Shown here: positions 56,516 through 64,000 of the stretch, one piece after another
Layout of the letters: each line of letters begins with the position of its first letter
Position numbering within the stretch: the first letter of the stretch is position 1
The notes under the pieces: generated by a model
Databases searched by the model: none
The model's input: only the letters and a program-made list of their open reading frames with translations
What the model was told of the DNA's origin: nothing
Position numbers and translations under genes: made by a program
NCBI GenBank assembly: GCA_950295325.1
Contig: OX485805.1
Location: forward strand, 29,871,501-29,935,500
Reading direction: 5' to 3'
Origin: Polytrichum commune
Taxonomy: Eukaryota; Streptophyta; Polytrichopsida; Polytrichales; Polytrichaceae
DNA: 64,000 bases

Positions 56516-58242
56516 TATATATATCCTATAACCCCCAAAAGTTCATGTGTTTTCATTCATGAACCAAACCTTGTCATCCCATGTGTCATATTTCAATGAC
56601 TTTGTCAATAAAAAGTCTATGATTTGCATGTATAGTTTTCTTCTTTGAAATGAAATTTCCTATATAGAGATTTTTAATAAAGGGTCCTCTTCACACATGT
56701 GGACCCCACCTCAAATAACGGTCATATCATGTGTTCCAAGAACTCCTTCATGAGCTTGCAAAGACTCTTCTAAGGTACTGAGGCCTTAAAGTAACACCTT
56801 CCTTTTGGTGACACCTGTTTTCCATCTTTGAGTTGTCAACTAATAAGTGCAATTGTGCCATCGAACAAAGCCATTGTTAAAAGCGGTTAATCATATGCAG
56901 CATCGAGTACAAAATAACACCACTTTGGTCATTCATAGTAGCGGTGTAAGAAGGATGTGAAAAAAAAATTAGAAAAGCACCAACTTTGGCCAATCACAAT
57001 GGCTAATTAGGGATCTATCCGCTCAACAAGGTTGTGTAAGAAGTGATGCAAAAAAGGAGGACAACACTTTCAATTAATAAAGGATCCCTACCCACAACAA
57101 GGGTGATTTTGTGGTGATTCTCAACTAGCAATCCAACATCAAAGAGGAACGTGACAAGTTAGATGCACTTGTAGTTAGTAAGTGTTTTGGGCCCTTGCAA
57201 ACAAATTAAGACTTGTGACACCCTGGTTCATGGGATTTGTAGGCTAAGGCTACAAGAGGCTAGCTATGAGGTAGAATGGCTTGATGGAAAAAGGCCAAGA
57301 AGGGACAAAATAATATTATAAAAGCCTTTCTTTGCAACTACCCAATAGCCTAGTCAATCAACCCCTATAGGACGGTATTGAGAAGCTATTGTAATACAAG
57401 TTGTGAAATAATTGCCTTCTATATTTATATTATTGTGAAATTCTGAAATAAATAAAGAAATATCAAACTTATGGCAACAAGCTTCCGTAGTCCATTTGCT
57501 AAATTATTTTTGTGCTCGCCTATATGCTATATAGGTTATATCAACCAAATGGGTCAATTTTAGAGCCCATTACCTTATATGTGTCCAAGTGGACCTAGTG
57601 TTGGGGCGAGGGATGGAGTACTTTACTTTGTCATAATGATGGGTGTCGTACTTAGACCCTGGTGAAAAATCAAGCGTCTTCTTTGTGGGACCAAAGAGCT
57701 TTGAACCCTCCATGCACAATCCCTAGTATTCAAATCTCCCACACCTAGATACATGTCTACTCTTACTCTTCAACTCATATTGGCCTATGTACTGTACATG
57801 TATGTCATATTCCTCTTTTACACAAGAATTATATAATCATGAATGCACATGAGACACCAATATTGAAAACTTTCAAACTTTGTACATTACAGAAGCTTTA
57901 CAACTTAAGCACGATATTGTGATAGAACCACTTCACCATAGGAGAGAAACAATAAGATGATCCTTTCCCCGAGCTCTCTTATAGCCAAAGGCACTCCTAG
58001 TCTTATCCATCTATATCCATAGTATCTAAGAGGTAATTTCAATAGTCTCAAGTCTTACTAAATGCAACCTAAAGCTTTCTTATCTATATACATAGATCAT
58101 TTCACGGTATGATCCTTTCCTATCTTTTGGTTCAATTATAACCCTTTAGTTGTAATTGTCTATTTCCAATTAGATTCATTCATTCATTGAGAGTTGTCTA
58201 GCTCTCATGAATAATATCCATCCACCATGAGTTGTCTAATTC
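56516..58242. other. Gene-free stretch
   Basis: No gene or mobile element is recognised. It is A/T-rich with only short open frames. Toward its right edge the motif GTTGTCTA(A/G)CTC begins to repeat, leading into the interrupted ORF on the minus strand. Confidence 0.45.
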
Positions 58243-59196
58243 CTATCCATATCTTTTAGTTGGAATTTGTCTAACTCCAACACAAAGCTCTTCCAAAAGG
58301 AGGTGTGTAACTCCCAGCTGGAGTTGTCTAACCTCAACATAAAGATCTTCGATTGAAAGTTGTCTAAGGGGTGCTTCACACTATGGCCGAAGGTCGAGAG
58401 GCTATCGATTTCCACCAATCATATTGCAAGAAACCAAGAGTTCGGCCTCTTGGCCCTTCACACTAAGGCCAAAGTCCAAAGGCCACCATAATTTAAAATG
58501 ATTACTTTTTGAAGTAGGCGACAAATTCTCGAAGGAAGTTTGGGTCGGATGGGAATGGAAACCCAAACTATGGTCGAGAGGCCGTCGGTTTTTTTTCATT
58601 AAAAAATGAAACATTGACAAGATCTTGGCAGTTAGATCAGAGAGGTTGTTTTGGGCAAGGAATGAAGTGGGATGCTCCTTTGGGTTTGGACTTTGGGCTT
58701 GGCCTTTGGAGGCTTCACACTATGCATGGCCGAAGGCTCCATATACTATATATTATTGGCTATTTTCAGCCCATTTCTTTGGACTCTCAACAAAGTTTGG
58801 CCATTCAATCCCACGGCCTCTCGACTTCGACGGTCATAATGTGAAGCAGCCCTAACTGCCATGCACAATTCCTTCATGTGTTGTCTAACCCAGGCGTAAC
58901 ATTCTTTCTTGGATTGTCTAACCCAATTCTTTCTTTGGAGTTGTCTAACTTCAAACATCATCTGCTCAAATGCTAAGTATAGCAAAGTATGATCATTCTT
59001 TCTTGCATAATCCACCATTAAATCTTTTAGTCCGGGTATATCACAATTTTGTTTGGCCAATAAGCCTAAGCACCTACAATTTGTCCAGGAGTTCAGCATG
59101 CTAAAGATGCAATCGTTCACTCTTGAAAGCAAGGCATATGAATGTTTTTCCAGGAAGTTAAGTGCCATGCAGAAAGCTTCAGGGATCAATTGAAGC
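58243..59196 (-). pseudogene. Unassigned ORF interrupted by a Tourist-like MITE
   Basis: On the minus strand an open frame runs from a possible acceptor (TGATGCAG|GCTTCAA, about 59201) through IPEAFCMALNFLEKHSYALL and DLMVDYARKNDHTLLYLAFE to ELCMAVR at the MITE edge (58853). Conceptually removing the MITE and one TAA copy, the frame continues without a stop for about 40 more codons on the other side, ending at TAG 58243-58245. The distal part repeats VRQ every ~10-20 residues, so it may be helical or coiled-coil. I do not recognise the family. It could be a terminal exon of an older gene or a chance-open repeat. Confidence 0.35.
58368..58852. mobile_element. Tourist-like MITE, family D
   Basis: The ends are GGGGTGCTTCACACTATGGCC and GACGGTCATAATGTGAAGCAGCCC in part, with TAA on both sides (58365-58367 and 58853-58855). 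The inverted repeats extend to GTCGAGAGGC. An internal extra copy of the terminal motif (CCCTTCACACTAAGGCC, about 58455) suggests nested or rearranged structure. The TAA duplication and CTTCACA terminus place it near family A. Confidence 0.8.
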
Positions 59197-59641
59197 CTGC
59201 ATCAGTGAAGGCTGTGAACCAACCTCTCAGCCCTCAGCGTTCTGAAATCTCAACCTATCCCCATGAAGGTTAACTGTACAATACTTCAATATTTATGTAC
59301 ACATGGAGAAAACATCAAGATGCAACGTGTTACTCAAGGCACAAATTGTCAAAAAGTGATGGATTTACATCTCTTGCTCACAGCAGAATCCGGTTAAAAC
59401 TGCATGGCAGGGAAGCCCTGCCCTTGGGTACAGGACCTGAGGAAATTTTCCTCTTAAGGGAACATCCATGACTCTGTACATACAAAATATTCAGTGAAGA
59501 AATAGTTGTTTCTGCCCTGAGATGCTCTAGAGGTGTTGGAAAACCAACCATTCCGCAAGAAACGTCCATCCATCATGCAATGTGATTATCATTGCCATCC
59601 TAATGATTGATAGGAATGTAACGTCAACCTAACTACTGTGA
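59197..59641. other. BAH/Agenet gene 3' flank
   Basis: This presumably holds the 3'UTR of the minus-strand BAH/Agenet gene. No additional coding exon was recognised, and the short minus-strand frame at 59378-59569 has no identifiable motif. Confidence 0.4.
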
Positions 59642-62393
59642 CTATGATACTTTTGATGGTATTTCATTTGGAGATGGTTGTTGCTTTACAGAGACCATTT
59701 GCACTTCATTTGTCATCTTTGACTTGTCAGTTTTGGCCGGGTTGGCAGCTTTAGCAGCTGCATCCGGGTTGCAAGGGATGTCAATCCAGGAACCATAAAC
59801 CCAGTCTCTTGACATACGCAAGTCTTCAACTTTGAAGACCTCTGTATCTCCTTCTCCTGAAGGCATGCCAGTGCTCACTGTCAGCCAAATCAACCATTGG
59901 ATCAAGTATGTCAAAGAATAAAAGTGGTGCGCCATGATCAAAGTAGAACATTCACATATAGACAAAGAGGTGTACCTGGAAAGTAGACCTGAACGTTTCC
60001 TCCAGATTCTTTGTTGATGACAATCCCTTCCCACCGTCCATCATTCCACCATGCATCTACAGCTTGTCCGATACTACAGTCTCCTGGAGATACATTTATG
60101 CAAGGGAAAGGTCTCACAGTGGTTCTACCAACAACACGCATCCCTAACTTGTCAGGCCCTGCCAGTCGCCAAGCAGACACCCACTCCTGTCCATATAGCA
60201 AAAATAAGATAAGAACCTGAGCCAAACAGCAACAATTCTGCCAACTAATTCATACAGAAAATAGGAGAAGAGCATAGAAAGCTCAAAAGCATTAAAATAA
60301 TGTGCACACTTCATACTTCTCCAGTCACCTTTTGAAAAGCAACATTGCAATCGGAAAAATGGGGCAAGTGAATCAATACCTCAAGATTCCCTTCACCATC
60401 CTCATTTTGCAGCTTATCATACATAACTTTCAAGCGTTTTGACACTCGTCTTGTGATTGTTGCTTTAAACCAGCAACCCCGCAAGCCACTGTCTTGAGAG
60501 AGAATTTCAACTTCTGTACCAGCCTTGAACTCAAGTACTTGTGCACTGTTCTTCACCTCCTCCCATTTGCCTTCCCTTTTGTTAGAAGGTAATCTTGCAT
60601 CACTAATTGATGTTGCAAGGGCTGTCTCACCACCTGCAACAGCTCCATCACTAGTAGAGCATGCTCTATCTGCTGGAGACGAAACCCATGTAGAATGATT
60701 TCCAGAGTCTCCACCTTGCATGCGTAAGCTGACACCCACTCTCCTTCGGGTTGTCCGAGCAGTTCGTGGTCCACGCCTTATTACATTTCCAGGCTCTGCT
60801 TCGTCTTCATCAATGTCAACATCTTCACTTCCAGGCTCAGTGTGTGGAGGAGACCATTCACCTTCAGGAGGTATTTTTAACCCAATATCTAACAGAACTT
60901 TCTGGCGTAAATACCCTTTCACTTCTTGGATGTTGAAAGCCTTCAGACCCTCATTACTGTCGAATTGACGAGAACACACATGCAAGTGCTTGACAGCCTC
61001 TGCAGGCAGTAACTTAACGCAAGAGTCAAAATGCTCTGGGCTTAAAACTATTGCCACACCATCCACACACTCCACACTTAACACTTGAGGGAAGGACGTA
61101 TAAAAAACTTCTCGTGTATGAGGAGCAGGTGGTGGAATTTTGCAAGTTAACTCGCTTGTTTTGTGAAACCACCGTACGCGTATCTTTTTCTTCCATTTCT
61201 TGTCATAGTACATGTCTTCAACATATGCAATGTGACGATCATGCTCTGTTAACACATATACAAAATCATGAACCTGCAAAAAAATAAAACTCATTCAGCT
61301 TTACCTGACAAAAGGCAAGGATTAAAGAATTAAATATATCATTGCACCTACATAACTACAGGCTATTCAGTATGAGGATGAACGAGATAAAATACCGAAA
61401 TGGTGGTGCCAGCCCGTTGAAATGATTGGTAGTGTTCTAGTCCCTTGCGGCAGGTCCATGGTCCACCTATCCAAGTAACATCTCCCCTTCTGGGATTTAT
61501 CTGATGTCTTACATACTCCTGTATGACCATATCCAATGTAGAATTCAGCAAATAGCTTCTTATAGAACAAAAGCTCACTGTTTCACTTTGCCACTTCTCA
61601 TGTACATTACAAGCAGAACACTATGTACAACAAAAGTACCAAAAGAAACCATTGCACCTAGCCTCTGATTATTGCTTATTAACAGATCACTACCAAAACT
61701 AGATACAACAAGAAAGACTGACAAGTACACAGCAGGGACAGGAATGGCCACATACAACATATTCCCTTGGTCCTGTTTGCGGCCAATATTCTGTTGCTTC
61801 GCCATTTTCTTCCATCAAAGTGTCAACTTCTGAAGATGCTGCTGGCTCAGTACTGGGAGACCCTGAAATACAAGACATAACAAGAAGGGATGTACCAATA
61901 AGAAGCAGACTAATCACAAATTGGAAGGGGCCCTGTGAGCAGAATACACTCAGACAGCTGGCTGATCAGCTCCTATCCTCTTAGGACAAAAACTGATAAA
62001 TGCCTGTCCGATTGTTATACTCATATCAAACTACATACAGCTACATACATTCACAGGAACAGATATAGAGACATGTAAGTAACCTGAGCTGTGATACTGC
62101 TCAGAGGAGCCAGAGCGAGTCTTCGTCAATAAGGTCTGTAGCCAATCCACAACTTCACGTCGGGCTCTCCACTTGAATGCAGAGGTTGCCGACTTATCCA
62201 GACCAGCGAGAGGAAGAAAATCATCACATACAACATACACCATGTGGCGAAGGCTTCTCTCCGTTCCAACCACAGCCAAAGAATATTGGCCATGGCGATC
62301 TTTCAAGTAGTAGTGGACAACTCGGCTCCCTCGATCATGTGAGACATATTTTTCTTCCCAGTCCACAAAAAGCTTTAGGTCCTGAGTTGCCAT
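59642..62393 (-). CDS. BAH plus Agenet/Tudor-like domain protein (putative chromatin reader)
   Basis: Six exons: 62393-62084, 61862-61756, 61500-61396 (or from 61518), 61273-60380, 60186-59976, 59856-59642; about 613 aa. The N terminus (MATQDLKLFVDWEEKYVSHD, VVHYYLKDRHGQYSLAVVGT, FKWRARREVVDWLQ) is a plant-specific domain I recall preceding BAH-Agenet proteins. The BAH domain begins around WTCRKGLEHYQSFQRAGTTI and continues VHDFVYVLTEHDRHIAYVED and IRVRWFHKTSEL (about residues 155-330). A first Agenet-like unit is at LEFKAGTEVEILSQDSGLRG-CWFKATI (near 430-460). A second is at SIGQAVDAWWNDGRWEGIVI (near 515-535), followed by VEDLRMSRDWVYGSWIDIP. BAH and Agenet modules usually bind histone tails; partners here are unknown. 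The exon 1 donor (GTTACT) is weak and the exon 3 acceptor is ambiguous. The start is the first ATG in frame. Confidence 0.85.
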
Positions 62394-64000
62394 AACACGG
62401 CCAGCACCAAAGCAAGGCAGGTCCACGATGCATGTGCCTTAAACTTGAATTTCATAGGATTTGGTGATCCAAGCTCCAGTCTTCCTCAGAACAAATATCA
62501 TATAGCTCCAAAGACATTATCACCATCTAAAATAACTGCAACCTTGGAAGTCTGCTGATGATGCTTCACACAGCTGATGAAAGTCCACAAAAGCTCTGTC
62601 ACATGGAAGATACACCAGCTTTGGTATTAAGTTTTTTGAAACAAACCTCTGCTACAATGCATAACTAGGAAAGAATTCCTTGATCTCTGTTCAAGGCAGT
62701 CACACTAATAATAATACATGCCATCGATACATTAAGCACTGGACAGACAATGAATAATCTGACACCTATCCCAGCATAAAAGAAGTGGAACACAAGGCGT
62801 GTGATTCAGAGAATACAACTTTCAAACAATCAAGCCATAAACAGTGAAAGTCGTACATGACAGAAACGCAAGCCAATAATGCTTCAGCCTTGGCAGACAA
62901 TGACAAAGCCAAGGAGCGTTTGGCCAAGATTGCCAAAACTTAGATGTGCAAATTGAGCTCAAAATAACTGGATAGTGTGACCTTGGTCCAATAGTAAAAC
63001 CCTACAGTAAACGACAATCGCCATAACTCAGAATAGTAATATTCCACCTGGATTAGGACAAATTAGCTCTCTCAAAGACATGCAGGTAATCCCCGAATTG
63101 CCCAAACTAAGTAGGGTTTTCCCGGCTATGTTGATCGACCCAAGTCCCCAAAAGAGAAATATTCCCGAAATCTCTCCTCCACTTCCCAAATCTAGGCGAA
63201 ATGACAATTCACGGTGGAGGATTCCAAAGTGAGAAAATTCCTACATTATCGACACCAGGTTGTAAATGGTCATTCCGAAACAAAATTTCCGGGTTAAAAT
63301 ACTAGAAATACAGTTGATAAACGTAGCATATAGTGCTCCTAACTGCTCTGTAACTTTCTACACACGACACAGAGTGAAGCAATGACACAAGATCTTGTCT
63401 TGTTGAACAACTAGGTTCGTTGGTCCATGAATCATTGTCAGGAGAGGAAAGAGCAAAGTCCAATCACGACTATTTCCAAAGCTTGAAGTCTCTCATCCTC
63501 GAGCAATTAACAGAGCGTCCTACGTGCAATCAAAAAATATAATGCATCTCTGGAATGAGCTTTCAGATTTTCGAGATCAAGACAGAAGTTGAACATGTGA
63601 AGAGCGCGTTATCAGTGTACTCTCTTGCGAGAAATTGGGAAACTTTTAGATGCTCATGAAGGTTGTAAATGAGAAACTCTAGGGAAGACACAGAGTCAGG
63701 TGCCGAATTATAGAGTGCCACAAGCACCGAGAGAGAAAAACAAATTTTCTCCTCATTTTCTCATCGTTGGAATCATGACGGCCATGATGAGACTTAGGCG
63801 AAGTAGACCAACTTCTGATACGCTTGAAAGAGAGTAAGAAAACAACGCATCTACTCCTCGAAGTGGACGGGCAGCGATCAAGGAAATTGCGTTAAGTGAG
63901 GTTGAAACCCACCAGTGTAAGACTCTTAGTACTGTAGACCCTACAACATCTTTTGCATTCTAAACACTTGGGAACAGAATATGAGAAGTCTGGTGTACGT
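62394..64000. other. Upstream region of the BAH/Agenet gene
   Basis: About 1.6 kb with no recognised gene. The reading frame of BAH exon 1 is open for a few codons upstream of its first ATG, so a further 5' exon is possible. Otherwise the stretch is A/T-rich with short frames only. Nothing structured was seen. Confidence 0.4.

Noticed and set aside
58236-58418. Alternative minus-strand frame with an LDN periodicity
   Set aside because: It translates the same short repeat in another frame and crosses the MITE boundary. The frame described for 58243-59196 is longer and more protein-like.
62031-62426. Extended BAH/Agenet start at 62426
   Set aside because: That position is GTG; the first true ATG in frame is at 62393 and fits the family N terminus.

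Overview
This is a plant nuclear genome window with large, intron-rich genes separated and invaded by DNA transposons. The genes have spliceosomal GT-AG introns, chloroplast and mitochondrial targeting peptides, and plant-type gene architectures. A LINE reverse-transcriptase fragment (17880-18760) and the general layout remind me of non-seed vascular plants such as ferns. That placement is an inference from memory, not a proof.

Layout: 1-13.6 kb is gene-poor and transposon-rich. It holds two Tourist-like MITEs head to head, a third Tourist-like MITE, a tandemly duplicated pogo-like remnant, a 91-bp minisatellite and a complete 4-kb PIF/Harbinger element with a decayed transposase. Then come NUP58 (nucleoporin, +, intronless CDS, 14789-16270), a LINE fragment, a 13.5-kb, 24-exon gene for a tandem D-Ala-D-Ala ligase (DDL, -, 19000-32542), a mitochondrial-type thioredoxin o (-, 35263-37578), the UFM1 E3 ligase UFL1 (+, 20 exons, 38297-47125), chloroplast ribosomal protein bL27c (+, 3 exons, 51240-52657) and a BAH plus Agenet chromatin-reader-type gene (-, 6 exons, 59642-62393). 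A 1.46-kb foldback element (55051-56515) and a MITE-interrupted unassigned ORF (58243-59196) lie between the last two genes.

I assembled every exon chain by hand. The reading frame is conserved across all junctions: DDL 909 aa, UFL1 828 aa, thioredoxin 193 aa, bL27c 195 aa and BAH/Agenet about 613 aa. The genes do not form one pathway. DDL and bL27c point to the plastid, thioredoxin o to the mitochondrion, UFL1 to ER/ribosome UFMylation, and NUP58 and BAH/Agenet to the nuclear pore and chromatin. Thioredoxin o and UFL1 are divergent and share a 718-bp intergenic region that contains a tandem duplication.

The most striking non-genic signal is mobile DNA. Nine copies of one palindromic ~350-bp MITE family all lie in introns of three adjacent genes. 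A hAT deletion derivative has a perfect 8-bp target duplication, a Stowaway element is intact, and several Tourist/Harbinger families carry TTA/TAA target duplications. I saw no CRISPR array, rRNA, tRNA or clearly unprecedented system.
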